From positions 72,001 to 136,000 of the forward strand of contig JBBHKE010000244.1 in the NCBI GenBank assembly GCA_037447655.1: 64,000 bases of DNA, read 5' to 3'. The first letter of the stretch is position 1, and each line of letters begins with the position of its first letter. The notes beneath the pieces are model-generated. The model did no database searches. It saw only the letters and a list, made by a program, of their open reading frames with translations, and was not told the DNA's origin. This DNA comes from Zygnema cylindricum (Eukaryota > Streptophyta > Zygnematophyceae > Zygnematales > Zygnemataceae). The position numbers were made by a program, and so were the translations under genes. Below are positions 11,277-24,090 of this stretch, piece by piece.

Positions 11277-13757
11277 TTAAATCAAGCTAAGGGCTCCCTT
11301 CCCGTCTCCTCCGATTGATATAATATTTTTCATGATACTCGATGTGACCATGTCTGGCTCAAGTCCAGCTGCAAGTATCTCTTCATACATGGCCAAAGCC
11401 TTCTCCGTATGGCCTTGCTTTCCCAGCGCATCAATTAGTGAGTTGTACATAACTAAGTCCGGTTTTACCCCTGCTTCTTTCATCTCCTTGAAGAGGACCA
11501 TACCTTCCTCAAACTTTTGAGCTTTCACCAACGCATTTACGATTGTGCTAAATGTCATCACATCCGGTAACATTCCAATTTGTTTCATTTTTTTAAACAG
11601 ATTCATAGCATCCTCATCTCTCCCTAAGTTTCCAAAAGAATCAATCATAACATTGTAAGAAACTACATCAGCTTGTATTTTGCTCCTCTCCAACTCTTGA
11701 AAATAAAACCACGCATCATCTACCCTACCAGCCTTCCCCAACATACCAACGATGACATTGAATGTGACCACGTCGGGCTTCACCCCTGCTTGGGTCATCT
11801 CCTCAAACACGTTTAAAGCTTCTTCTATCATCCCTGCCTTCTGAAGGACACCTATGACTGTGTGCTGAATGTTACCACATCGGGCTTCAAGCCAAGTTGC
11901 TTCATTTCTCCATATAACTCTAAAGCCTTTTGAAATCTACCTCCCTTCCCAAAAACATCAATCATATGTTGAAAGACACAACGCTGATTCAACCAAGTGC
12001 TTCATCAAATTAAACTTGTTCCACTTCATCAATTTACAACCTTTCCCAATAAACTTAGAACTATAGTGAAGGTCACCAAATCCGGTTTTGCCCCTTTTTT
12101 TTCCATTTCCCCAAAAACCTCCAACGCTTCCTCCACCCTGTTTGCTTTTCCCAAAGCATCTATCAATATACTTAAAGTCACCTCAGAGGCTTTCACCCCT
12201 GTTTTTTGCATTTTCCTAAACAACTCCAATGAGTCCTCCACCCTGTTTTCCTTTCCAAAAGCATCTATCAAAGTACTAAAGGTCACCTCACTGGGTTTCA
12301 CCCCTGCTTTTTGCATTTCCCCAAAAAGCTCCAACGCTTCCTCAACCTTGCTTGCTTTTCCCAAAGCATCTATTAACGTATTGAAGGTCACCTCATTGGG
12401 TTTTAACCCTGCCTTCTCCATTTTCGCAAACAGCTCCAATGCTTCATTCACCATGTTTGCTTTTCCAAAAGCATCTATCAATGTATTGAAGGTCACCTCA
12501 TCGGGTTTCACCCCTGCCTTCTCCATTTGCCCAAACAACGCCAATGCTTCCTCCACTCTGTTTGCTTTACCAAACGCAGCTATCAGCGTACTGAAGGTCA
12601 CCTCATTGGGTTTCACCCCTGCCTTCTCCATTTTCCCAAACAGCTCCAATGCTTCATTCACCATGTTTACTTTTCCAAAAGCAGCAATCAATGAATTAAA
12701 AGTCACCTGATCAGGTTTCACCCCTGCTTTTTGCATTTCCCCGAAAAGCTCCAATGCTTCCTCCACCTTATTTGCTTTTCCAAAAGCATCTATCAATGAA
12801 TTAAAGGCCACCTTATCGGGTTTGAACCCCACTTTCTCCATTTTCCCAAATAATTCCAATGCTTCCTCCACCCTGTTTGCTTTTCCCAAAGCATTTATCA
12901 ATGTACAAAAAGTTACTAGGTCTGGAATTACATTTGCTTGCTTCATCTGCTCATAAAGATGTAAAGCTTCATCCACCCTTCCCACCTTTCCTAGTACATC
13001 TATCACTGAATGTCACAAACTTGGGAGTGATCCCCATTTTTTTCATTTCCTCAAAGAATTGTAAAGCGTCCTCCACCTTGCCTGCCTTGCCCATGACACC
13101 TATAAGAGTGCTGTACGTCACAACATTCGGTTTACATCTTTGCTCACACAACTCCTTCCAGATGCCCTCCGCAGTTTCAACTTCATCATCGTCTCTACAT
13201 TTATGTAACAAAATAGTGTAGTGTATTACATTGGTTTGGAAAATACCACCCTGGGTTTGTGCCCAATGAAGTAACCGTATGCACACATTCACAACTTCAA
13301 CATTTTTAAAAATAAAGGAGAGACGACTTTCATTTATTTGGCCATGCCATCTAGATAACAAAGATTCCAAAAACTCAACCGAGACTTGCTTTCCAATTGG
13401 ATTTAACTTTCTCAATTCCGAAATAACAGATTCCCCGGCCCTCAGCTCCCTTCCTTGAAATGAATTCCTTGAAACACGTTTCTTGGCAGAACTATATTTG
13501 CTCCTCCGCTTTTGCTCCTCCTTTTGTTGGAGTCCCTTCTTGGGTTTGAATCCTTCCTCAATTGACATACTACCCTCTCCTCCTCCTCCAGCCGAACTTG
13601 GGGTCTTCAGTACCACCATGGTAGGCAATGCTATTGAGCTCCCTCTCCCTCTCCCCTGCACAGCTAAAACAGATGCCAAACGGCTGGAGGGGAATACCAG
13701 AAGGGCACCAACATGTCTGCATATAAGCAATTCAATGATGAGAATTATACTTTTCAA
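11277..13757 (-). pseudogene. Long P-class PPR gene with frame lesions (locus D, unit 2)
   Basis: About 827 codons. The N-terminus from the ATG at 13757 is hydrophobic then basic/Ser-rich and could be an organelle transit peptide. A conserved linker with LLSRWHGQIN and LLHWAQTQGG follows, then about 18 PPR motifs of 35 residues and a Gly-rich tail. P-class PPR proteins bind organellar RNA (family knowledge). Three open pieces (12969-13757, 12029-13006, 11277-11831) are joined by lesions. Near 13003-13008 five bases are missing relative to locus E. Between 11832 and 12028 there is a stop after GKVVN and at least two small indels. It is most likely a pseudogene. Assembly errors are possible because the lesions are few and the rest is well kept. 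The reverse-strand frame at 11997-12710 is a shadow of the repeats. Confidence 0.85.
12060..12960 (-). repeat. Near-identical 105-bp PPR repeat array inside locus D
   Basis: Nine consecutive 35-residue motifs with core VTFnTLIDAFGKAnnVEEAL and linker KAGVKPnE. Two adjacent-motif pairs carrying NMVNEALELF plus MEKAGnKPNEVTF recur two motifs apart, which suggests duplication in blocks of two motifs. Locus E has about five motifs at the same place, so the array has changed length since the duplication. Confidence 0.8.
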
Positions 13758-15790
13758 TCATCCATTTAACCTCCTGCAAGAAAGCAATTTTATTACCGCT
13801 ACTATTAGGTGACATTTCAGTGATTCATGCAGTAGAAGACATTAGGAGCAATAAGCCGAGAGAGTGTTAAGAAAAAGTCAATGAGAAAGACAATCCAAGT
13901 TTATTGAGAATAACTGATGCAAGCAGGTCCTTTTAGGAAGTCTCGAAGACTGTTGGCTTGACTTTGGGAATTTTACGAAGAAGATCATAGAAGTCTTGAT
14001 GCACCGGCTTCATTGACTTTCCTATGAGACCACCTTATGCACCGGAATGAACTCACCATGAAGAAAGACAAGAAATTTCCAATAGAAAAAAACATTAATG
14101 AAATGTAGCCTTCAGAGTATTTGGAAAGACTAGGAAAAAAAAAGGCACAATTTCTAGTGCACTATCTCTTCTCGTGCTTCTTGAAAAAGCTAATGGCACT
14201 TCCTAGACCGCGGAATGGGTTCACTTTGAATAAAGACAGAAAAACTCTTCCATAAAAGGCACCTGTGGAAAACATCTGACACAACGGAAGATATTAGATT
14301 CACTGTCTAACATTCTCCTAGTAACCCTTATGGCCACCTCTATAGTGTTCTAAAGTTGTAAAAACTACCGATACCGGAGAGAAATCCCAATTTTTCAGTC
14401 AACCTAATATAACGACGGCTATAACTATTTAAAACTTAAGGAAATAAAAAAATCCAAACCAGAAAAACTAAAAAAAATGTGACATTAGGTTAATAATTTA
14501 AAAGAATCGAAATCAAAGCATTAAAAGGATTGTTTTAGTCAAGCAAAGCAGGATAACAAGCGAGAACGCGAACCAGATGGCCAGCGAATGACCTCAGACT
14601 GTGATGATCCAAACATGTCCAGGTGCTGAAGGACAGCTGGAGCACGAAACCCAAATTGTAGTTGGAAAATAAAACAACCATATAAAATGTAAAATCTCAT
14701 CCAGATTTAAAATTGAAGCCGCAAAAAAAAAATTCAGCCAACAATTCAAGTCAGGAGAATCAAACACATAACCAGAACTCATACAGGGTAAAGTAATTTG
14801 TGATAGATTCCAAAGGCTAGTTCCTTGCCGGAAACAAACTGCATCCTCAAGATTCCGCCCCTGCAAAGTGTACACCATGACCTATCTTCACACCTATAAA
14901 AACAGAGCTCCTGAAGGTAAGAAGATGGAAACAGCAGTGAAAGGATCTGGAGTAACAAGTTCAATGTATTTGTAGACAATCTCGAATTGTTTCCTTTAGG
15001 CATCACCGAAATTTAAATCGGAAACAGCATTCAGTTTGAAAAAAATCGCAATAAAACCGCAATGGTCCTTTTCAAAAAAAATCAAAGGAAAGTCGCGAAG
15101 CGTTCTTGCTTTCGTACTTGTTACAGGTACGAAGTAGGAAGCTATCGGAAAATAAAGACTCGTCCAGAAGAAACCCTATTTTTTCTTACTTCAATTCTTA
15201 TTCAAAGAAAATAATGATTCTTTAAACATAATCGCATCGATTCGAAGGATTCTGAATGAAGGCCTTCCTTCCTACGTTGTTAAAAACAGAAAATAAAACC
15301 AGAGACACGTGTACCCTAATTCCGAACAAACCAATTCAGTCTCCGAAGCTCAAGCATTTTATCCAAATATAGCTTTGATATTCTCCAATCTGAATTAAGA
15401 AATAATTAAAAGCCACACTTTCAGAAAAAAATACACCAAATTTCACAGAAATGTATCAAAATCAACATTCGTATCAGCAGTGAAGGCTGACGTCACCAAC
15501 CTGCCTGCCGTATCGGGCAGACTCCGTGGCAGCATTTTGCGACGGATGATACTCAGCAGCCTAATGAACGGCCTTCAATCAGCCGGGCAGGGCCACCGTC
15601 AGCAGTGGCTGCTGTCGAAACGTTGGCCCATTCCTGCTGCAGAGCGAGGCAGAGGTTGCAGTCCTGTCATTTCTGCTCCATTTCTCTCCATTCCACGTCT
15701 TGTTCAAGGACGTACAAAGTACAATTTGAACGACATACGGTTCTGTAATTCTGTTCAAATACAAACTAAAAAGCATACGGTACAGTAATG
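13758..15790. other. 5' flank of locus D, collinear with 27879-29285 and 41492-41860
   Basis: No coding sequence recognised. It probably includes the ancestral promoter and 5' UTR of the PPR gene. The GC-richer part at 15480-15720 (GCTGACGTCACCAACCTGCC) matches 41578-41800. The short frames are not conserved between the copies. Confidence 0.5.
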
Positions 15791-15981
15791 TACACCGCCA
15801 ATCGCTATTAGCGTGTACCGTATACTATTATTTAGCGTGGTGTAATTTTGGAAGAAATCGATTACTCTAATTAGGAATTAGGGCTTTTTTTAAATAGTGT
15901 GGATAATTCTATTTGAGAATAAAAACAAAAAAAAGCGGGACGGGATTAGCGTACACAACGCTAATAGCGATTGGCGGTGTA
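15791..15981. mobile_element. Miniature inverted-repeat element, family TACACCGC, copy 3 (191 bp)
   Basis: Left end TACACCGCCAATCGCTATTA then GCGTGTAC; right end GCTAATAGCGATTGGCGGTG then TA, its inverse. Non-coding. No target duplication was recognised. Confidence 0.75.
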
Positions 15982-17503
15982 GCGAATGAACGCGAGAACT
16001 TGTTTGTGCAACTCTGACGCAAATTTCCATCTGGCAAAACTGTACGAGTTCTAAGCCGTAGCGGGCCGCGTATAGAAGCGCACGATATGTGCCGTAACCA
16101 ATTGTCACCGATATAAATTTCGCTTATTAATATCCACATCGGCACGAGTTGACTGACGATATTTTGACGAGCTACTTCACCAGTTACAGGAATGAAAAAG
16201 TACACGGAAATAATCAAGAAATTTTTCAAGCATTAAGCTAGCGGTAAATGATGAATACGACTTTGTTTTTCTTAGTTTTTGGCTGAAATGCAGCATTCAC
16301 TCTGTTGCGTACTAATCTTCTCGATGTGATGTCCATTGTCTCTACCAGTCACCTTTCTCGTCAGAGCATGTCGATGGTTTGGTGTGTTTTTACGATATAT
16401 TTCACTTAAACACCTAATAGACAAACCTTGTTTTTTCACTTGTTCCTTTTCCTTTAACTTGTTAGGACACGGACATCGTGAATAGCGTTAAGTACTAATC
16501 ATCTTCGGATCTTTGTTTTTCATGTTAAAGCCAGAAATTGCTCCAAAACTGTTTGAGAAACATATATTACAATTACGTAAAAAATATGACAGTCCTATGC
16601 ACCGAAAATTACAGTAACTATTTTTTTATCCTGAATAAAGTAGCCATATTAGTGAATTTTACAAAATCATACATTTGGTGATAAACATAGTCTCTTTCTT
16701 GAACGAAAGGGCATGGTGGTCAAAGGGAATAGATATGGGAGGAAAGGATCAAAGATAAGATACCGTAGAATCATGGCAAACGATAAGTTTGAAGCAAAGA
16801 ATAAGAGACAAGAGTCAACAGAAAAAACACAAAAGATAAGCAAAGGGGAGAGAATTGTCTTCTTATTATAATCATTAAATTTGATGTACAAACTGAATAG
16901 TTTAAGTGGTGAATCTACATTTGAATTTAGAGTGGACTGGTCGGGGACAAATCCTTTTAGCAATAGTAAGGCCTTGTTTAGAAGCCAAGAAGAAACATGC
17001 CACAACTAGCGTACACACCATAGACACGTGTGAACTGCAAACATGTCATCTATTCAGATGTCTGCACAGTCTCTATGTCACATACGCCGTATGATGGCGA
17101 GGTTTAAACTTACTTATGCAATTGCTAACGCTGCGCCTGGGTTGAATAAGTACACCGTTGCTCGGGCCAGTCCATTCTGAGTAGAGTGTTGAAACACCCT
17201 TAGTTAGCAAGAAACATCAATGATTTCCCGATGTATTCTAGATATCAGCTTTAAGTTATGTTAATAGAATCGTTAAAGGCCATAAAATGTGCTGTTATGC
17301 ATTGTAAGTTAAAATGTCTGGAATACAACCACTCACCATCAATGTTGAGCAGGTAGCCTTTTGTATTAAAGGAATATAACTTTTGAATGTCGACAATTAC
17401 ATTTTCCATGTCTTAACACACACTTATTCTTGAAATGGTGGTGTCCATAGGGTATTAGTAAGAACCAGAGATAGGCTTGGCATATTCCATACCTGAAGAT
17501 TGT
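15982..17503. other. Intergenic, nothing recognised
   Basis: Mixed-composition DNA. Frames at 15909-16229 and 16667-17005 (minus) show no recognisable domain. Confidence 0.4.
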
Positions 17504-17609
17504 CTACGGCATTAGTTATTAGTGTTTATAACACTGTTTTATGTTCAGAGGGCAAGACAAACCGAGACGGAATCAGCGTTATTAACACTACTAGCAATTC
17601 TCAACGTAG
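17504..17609. mobile_element. Possible deleted copy 4 of the TACACCGC-type miniature element (106 bp)
   Basis: Left end CTACGGCATTAGTTATTAGT and right end inverse (GTTATTAACACTACTAGCAA, then TTCTCAACGTAG) pair imperfectly. Inner TAACACT motifs resemble copy 1. The terminal bases differ, so it is a weak call. Confidence 0.4.
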
Positions 17610-20600
17610 TGAATTGCATTCAGCTACTTGCAACTCCTGTCTCTAGTTCACACTTTTTAAAGTTTTTTTTTCCCCTCTCAAGCAGACCCCTTGGATAAAT
17701 ACATAAACAAATAATAGATGAGTGCACTGACGCACATTAGTTACTTGCCACGATTATAGCTACAATGTCTAAACCGTATTGTGGTGACAGGATACCACAC
17801 GGGCTATTGGGATGTGTCCTTTTAGGGCTTTTTTAAGGGTTTTTAGGATTTTTTAGGGTTTTTTAATTTTTAATTCACCTAAGAATGGATATGCTGTAAC
17901 TACTAGAATCCAACAAAAATGTTAATCAATACGGTGTACACATGTCATATCAAGAATCCGCCTCAATGTGGAAAGCTACTGAAAAGAATGGAATGTGTGA
18001 ATACTAAAAACAGTACGGTTTTCACAAACCAGATTCACCACATCTTTTGTGTTAACGAGTGCATATCATTCGCCTAAAAAAAAAAATAGTAATTACTGAC
18101 AAACAGACCATGAGAGTAATGATTGTGAGCAATACAGATGACTGCGATAGTGAACAAGTCACAACTGCACTGTTAATATAGAGATCATGAGCTTTCAATC
18201 CGATGTACCTTGAGCTACATGTGACATGGTATACTTCCTGTGGAATATTGTGGAAGTGAAACATCAAATCCCGATAATCTTGTTGAGGGTTAATGCCCGC
18301 GTTCGGTTTTTCGGTTTTTTTTTGGCTGTTCAATTCCTGTGTTCCCATGTACTCAAGCTGGTTTACAGTCACCTTTTTTCAATAATGTTCAGTTTTAGTG
18401 ATTTGATCGATATAGCCTTTTCTGCTATACCGGGCCAACACGTTTGTTTCAACCCATCTTAGAAACAGTCTGTAGTACAAACATTCTGTCATGTCCTGAA
18501 AGAGGATATATATTTTGTAACACTGTCTGGACACCACCAATCCACTTCAGAAAAGGTCAAATAATATACACATTCTGTCATTTCTTAAATGGTAACGGAG
18601 AGCGTACAAAGAGATATCCCATAAAAAATCTTTGACAGACTATTTAAAAAAAGTAATCGATAACCACGTGTGGTTTAGCTCTTCAACCCTTTTCACCCAA
18701 TGTTCTGTGACATAATGGATCCAACGAAGCTTAATAAATTGACTATTGACTTTCAAGTTATTATAAATAATGAAGCCTGACTCCAAATATTCCCCGAGGC
18801 AATATTCTAGAATACAATGTTGTCGGTTGGCCGCAGCACTCATGCCTCAGCGTGACGATAAGTCGAGTGCTCGTGACACTCCCAATACAAAAACTGTAAG
18901 CATGGGGAAGGATGGAAAAAATAATAAAAGAAGAGGTAAGCTCCAGAGACAGTTTGCTTTGACAAGTTAGACGTGTGATCATAAGTATCAGATTTTAAAG
19001 TTCACAGTAATAGTAAGACTCACCTTACAGTGTATGGGCAGCAGACCAGCAAAAACAAAATCCAGTTTTCTTTAGTTTGGTTCAAGGCACTCAGCGGTTT
19101 TCGTACAAGGTTTTCATGGTCATTACATTTAGACATGACAGCCCAGTTCTAATGCTCTTCAATCATTTAATCAAGATTAAAGGCAAAAATGACCACACTA
19201 CTATATTACTAGTAAGTAAAGAATACATCCACACATGGATGTTTTTGGCCATGGATTCACAAATTCGCTTCTGCTAATCACTGCGTGTATTTCTGCATAA
19301 CATATCATCTTGTTTGGTATGTACCTGGCGTTTGTAGACACATTCTACAAAAGAAACTTCTAATGGTGTACGATATTTTCGGCCTCAAAAAGATTGTTTT
19401 AGACTCTGCATGAACAGTTGCTTCTGAGAATCTACATATGACAACGATACACATCAAAATCTTGCTTGGTTGACCCACATATCCTGCATTTCAGCAGCAA
19501 TTAGCTACCGAGCGATGTACGGTTGAAAAAATACCATGACTCTCCATCATAGCGACGTTTGTATTGTAAATACTGAAAAATGGCACTGTTCTATTGAGAT
19601 CCGTCTTGACAATACAGCATCAAAACAAAAATCTTAGAAGTTCGAAGAGGCGACTGAGAAAAGATTGAAATGTCCAATCAGAGATGGGATCCACAAATCC
19701 TCGGCTGGGATAGATAAACCCATAAGCTTGTCAAAACCGCGATCAAGAGCCAAAATGGGTGCTTTCTAAAATGATCTTAGAACAAAATACCTAGAGGCCA
19801 ACAAATAATTGCAGCCTATATACCATCAGCACGATTATCTGCAAACAGGTGAGTCGATTTGCCAATTTTAAGACCTACACTGAACAATAATTTATCGAAG
19901 TGAAAGAAGCGAAACTCCACATTCCACGAGCATGGAAAGACGCTCAAGTAGTTCCTCAGGCGGCTAGAGGACAAAGTTTTGAGGTAAAATATCGGCGGAA
20001 GTGACGATAAGGCTAGCTTGTGAATGTGTCTCAATATGCAGTAAAACCCGTTCACAGAACTATCCTCTTTAATAAGATTTGCAAGAGGGTGGCCGCAAAG
20101 CTGCTCATTAGCTCAATGCCAAATGGGCATTTAAGTAGACTGAAATCTCTGCTGGGTGTCTTTCTTCACAGATCTTTAAGTGAATGCCCTCATCATCTCT
20201 GATAGTTCCAAAGTGGTTGCCAGAGCACTGCAGACTGGACAGATGGTATGGATTGCCGGTTCATGACATGCCATATCCGGTGATGCTCAATTGTTTGTTC
20301 GAATGGCACCTTTAAGCAGCATGGGCATCTAAACGTTCTGGAATGCCACAGTTGACAAATTTCCAGAATATGTTAAATATTCACCATCGGGCCATGAATT
20401 ATGTGATCTTCGTTCCAAAGAACATGCTCAAAGACAGGGAGATAAAACCCTTGATACATTGATGAAAATGGCGTGTAGTTGATTCCTTTTAGCCCCCAAT
20501 GAACAAGGTCAACTGACATATGGCCTAGAGTGTAACAATCAGCCAATCTGTAAGCTGTTCAGACTGACTGGTTTTGGATACAAGGTGAGACCTATGCCCT

Positions 20601-21054
20601 TCCAAAAATGGCCTTCCCATGCTTTTGTGTTGCCTGCTGATCTGCAACCGAGCCTGAATTTGTTTGATTGGACCTTAAACGGCCATGGCTTAAAGATAAT
20701 TGAAGTCTATGACTTCTATGTGAAGTTAAAAATCACATACTCAAAAATTGTAAGGTTCATTGTTTTGCTGAAATATGATATTGAAACATTATGTGAATCC
20801 ATGACCAGTTGAAACCATTGTGCATAATGAGAAAAAAACATTTCCAGAGAGGAGAAAAAAAGTACTTCCAAGTTCCAACACCACGGATGGACAGCAGGCC
20901 TACCAGGAACCGGTTAAAATCTCCAGCTGAAATTGTACAAAGAAGACATGGCTGTCGGCTTAGCGACGACAGCTCTCAAATAAACAATCTAGGACTGCTA
21001 TCGCGTCCTTCAACTGAAATAAAAGGATGTCAATCGGAAATGACTGAATAAACC
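17610..21054. other. Intergenic, nothing recognised
   Basis: No conserved protein, tRNA or repeat structure recognised. Around 17815-17870 there are several TTTAGGG-like words, but irregular and interspersed with T runs. Frames at 18052-18372 and 20585-21051 have no motif I know. Confidence 0.4.
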
Positions 21055-22480
21055 CTACTGTAAAGAAGCCTCAATAATTAAATGAATAGATCCAATGAAT
21101 GGGGGGCCAAATGCTGGCCGAATACCTTTTTTTTCCCCTAAAATGCGGACGGTTGGAGGAAGCTTTTGGGCGCCTGGCGGATGTGTCTCCCTTCTACGGC
21201 AGCTGTACGGCACACGCGCCAAGCTGGCAGTCTTGTGGCTCCCAGACTGAAGAGCATCTGACAATCTGTGACGTGGCCGTGCAGTCAGAGCCGCTTCACA
21301 TACAGAATATAGTATGATAAAAACAAAAATGGAGTGGAATATATATGTGGTATACGGTATGCAGTGGAATGCGTAGGATGGTGCTTTGATATGCATCCAT
21401 GAACAGGTGGCCGCAGCGTTCCATGCGGCGGTGCCAGTTGACTTGCTTTCGTGCCGATGTGGCAGTTGACGTGATCGCGGAAGTCGACGTTGTGTGGCGC
21501 AGTTAACGCGGTTGGTTGAGAAGATCCTGATCGTCCGATTAGCCAGTTGATGAGTGAAGGAGGGCGGTGGCCGCACGTTTCCTCCCTACGTGCTGAATTC
21601 CGCCACCCAGTTTGCAAACCGCGCGGTGAAGGAGGCCACCACGCCTTCGTGTGTCGCGGGAAATTCGTCCAGCCGTACGCCGCCCGCCGCTGTGGGATCC
21701 TCCGCCGTGTGAACCTGCAGAGGAACGACGGAACAGAGGCAGAATCACATAGAATGGGTGTCAGCAGCCGGATTCGTCGGCGACAGATATTTTTGTCGAA
21801 ATAATATTTTGAATGACAGACTCCTTCCTATTGAACAATTTGCCACAAACAAATGAGCGGCCGGTGTGCACGGCGTGGCAGCCATTCAGCGGGAAGACAC
21901 TATCGTAGTTTTCGACCGTCCAGATTCTAATTTGACGGACGGGATGCATTTTGACGACTTCACGGTCGGTATCGACACGGCAGGTGGGGGACGCGATTCG
22001 GAATTCTTACGAGCAATCTTGCGACCGGTTGCTGGTTTGACTCTCACAATTTGTGCACGTGCGTCAGGAGAGAAAATAAAACGCCGTAAAATTGCGGCTA
22101 GGCGACAGAAAAGTGTACGGATTTAGGGTCGACAACAACGGCCAAGATACACAAAAACGTGACCAGATACTTGTGAGCTTCAGAATCTGGATTGACCGTG
22201 GAGTCCTCAACTTGAGATAGAAAAGAAAGAAATACGACCGCCACCGCACCAAAGCCGTTCTTTGTCGACAAAGACCGCTCGTTCCCTGTTCCGTTCTGCG
22301 CCCCCTCAATCCTCATTCACCTGCACAAATATCGGCCGCTGCCGATTCTTGGACAGCACCGCCTTCCTCAACGTCAGATACTCCTCCGTCACGGCGGTGA
22401 ACTGCACCTCAACCGCCCCAGCTCCCTCGCGTCACTCCCCCCCCTCCTTCCCCACACCCCACACTTCCCCCGTTATATAG
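21055..22480. other. GC- and CpG-richer island without an identifiable gene
   Basis: Base composition differs from the AT-rich surroundings and CpG is frequent. Open frames exist (up to 173 codons, minus, 21055-21576), but none gives a recognisable domain and several overlap on opposite strands. It could be a promoter/5' region, an old transposon fragment, or part of an unknown gene. The variants CAGTTGACTT, CAGTTGACGT and CAGTTAACGC recur near 21437-21512. Confidence 0.35.
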
Positions 22481-22635
22481 TACGGCATCACTATTACCGT
22501 TCTACAGTACGGCACCACTATTACCGCTCTACAGTTTGGCACTACCATTAGTCTGGCCGAAACCACACCCTACTATTGAACACACCCCACTATTGTACGG
22601 CACACCCCAATATTGTACGGCACACCTTCCCGACT
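22473..22635. repeat. Tandem repeat with unit about 25-30 bp
   Basis: Words TACGGCACCACTATTACCG and TATTGTACGGCACACC recur about six times in imperfect order. Confidence 0.6.
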
Positions 22636-22844
22636 TCAACAGATTGTGCTCAGAGTGTAAGGATATAGAGGCAATTTTGCGACGTCCTCTTCTTCCTCTT
22701 ATTCCTGGTCTTTGCAGGTGTGCACTAAGTTAAGATACTTGATAAGTGGTAAATGTAGGAGTAAGAATAATACTGTATTTATTTTCTCAAAACATTCAAC
22801 GGTGAAAACAGTCTCAATACTAGAATGAGATCGGTTCCAATTAA

Positions 22845-22980
22845 TCCACTTCTTCTCCTTCTCAATCCCCTCCTCCCTCTCCTTCTCCCTCTTCTTCTCC
22901 CTCGCCTTCTCCCTCTCCTTCTCCCTCTCCCCGCCCTCTCTCTCTTGCTCTCCCTCTCCCTCTCTCTTGCTTTTAGAAGC
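22845..22980. repeat. Pyrimidine-rich simple repeat (CTTCTCCCTCTC)n
   Basis: Almost pure C/T on the plus strand. The Arg/Glu-rich frames on the minus strand and Leu/Pro-rich frame on the plus strand are compositional. Confidence 0.85.
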
Positions 22981-23591
22981 AGTAACATGACCGGTCTTTG
23001 TTATTCTTTTTACCATTCTGTTGGTTACATGTCTTAATGCATCGTTAAGCGTGACGAGACAAGAAACTGGACAAAAAAAAATGAAGGAACAAAAGTGAGG
23101 AGGGTGAATATCGAACAAGAAAGTATGGAAGTTAAGAAAAAGGATAGATGCGAGCTCTCGACCAGAAATGGAACACAAGATTTTTTTAAGGGTAAAACTA
23201 TATCAAACATTTCAAAAATGCCATAAACGCAAACCTTTCCGAAAGGTGCTCGACATCAGGTGTCAAACATATTTAAAATTCCCGAATTTTATGTGATGCG
23301 TAGCTGGTCACCATATTCCAGATTTAGATACTTAAAAAATATGTAGACGTTGGATGTTTATTAATCCCAAACTGCTCATATTGAAGTAGTATGGAAAAAA
23401 AACAATAGAAACTGTTAAATTTTAGGCCACATTTAGTGTCTACTTGTAACACCTACCCTAAAGTAACAAATATGGAACAAACAAATCTGATAATTGACAA
23501 ATCTGAAAATCTCACATTTACAAGAAGTCTACAACCACCAAATCCGACTTCCATCTCTTTGTACATGGTACAAGGCCTCATAAGTTTTTCC
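22981..23591. other. Intergenic, joins unit 3 near 23420
   Basis: Nothing coding recognised. From about 23420 the DNA becomes alignable by eye to the 3' flank of locus C (about 8690 onward). Confidence 0.4.
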
Positions 23592-24090
23592 TTATTTTTC
23601 CAACACATTGATTATAAATAAGTCAGGTTTTAGTCTAGAGTCCTTCATCTCCTTGAAGAATATCGAAGCGTCCTTCACCTTCCCAACTTTCCACAACGAA
23701 TTTATGATTGAGCTTTTCACTAACACTTTGGGTGACAAACTCGTCGATAAATTCACAACCACCTCCACTCTCCCAGTTTTTCCCAAACAATCAATTTTAG
23801 TTATGTGGGTAACTACATTGGTCTTTTCTTCGCCCCTCTTTAATAGCTCGAAATAGCACCGCGGCTCATCAACCCTACTAGCCTTCCACAACATATTAAT
23901 CATTGTGTTGAATATCGCCACATTGGGTTTCACCCCTGTTTGGGTCATCTTCGCAAACACATCCAAAGCTTCTTTTGTCATTTCTGCCTTCCAAAGGACA
24001 TACGTGATTTTGTTGACTATTGCTACTTTGGGCTTCGAGCCAAGTTGTTTCATCTCTTTGACCAAAGCCAATGCTTCCTAACGCCTACGA
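23592..24090 (-). pseudogene. Short PPR remnant (locus F, unit 3)
   Basis: A 159-codon open stretch on the minus strand reads as about four and a half PPR motifs: MALVKEMKQLGSKPK, a motif with EMTKEALDVFAKM, one with SRVDEPRCYFELLKRG, a shortened one (CLGKTGRVEVVVNL), and one ending FFKEMKDSRLKPDLF. One motif lacks its central linker. Helix residues are drifting (Trp where Gly is usual: VLWKA, MLWKA, SLWKV). Sequence beyond the stop at 23592 continues PPR-like in another frame. It is the best preserved of the short remnants. It could be an N-terminally truncated expressed ORF, but no transit peptide or upstream motif is attached. Confidence 0.7.

Larger units (their letters stand above)
8650..15780 (-). 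repeat. Segmental duplication unit 2
   Basis: Collinear with 23.42-29.28 kb plus 41.49-41.86 kb. Matching points seen by eye: 8745-8830 with 23520-23590; 10230-10470 with 24650-24880; 10530-10620 with 24945-25040; the PPR loci; 13830-13990 with 27920-28075; 15090-15150 with 29010-29065; and 15470-15720 with 41560-41800. Copies are clearly diverged, so the duplication is not recent. Confidence 0.7.

Noticed and set aside
11997-12710. 237-codon plus-strand open frame
   Set aside because: It is the exact antisense of the PPR repeat array of locus D; the regular pattern (FPKASINVLKVTS) mirrors the 35-residue period.
12060-12960. Regularly spaced repeats, possible CRISPR-like array
   Set aside because: The repeats are 105-bp coding PPR units without spacers, in a plant-type nuclear setting.
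17815-17870. TTTAGGG-like words suggesting interstitial telomere repeat
   Set aside because: The words are few, irregular and separated by T runs; no tandem array.
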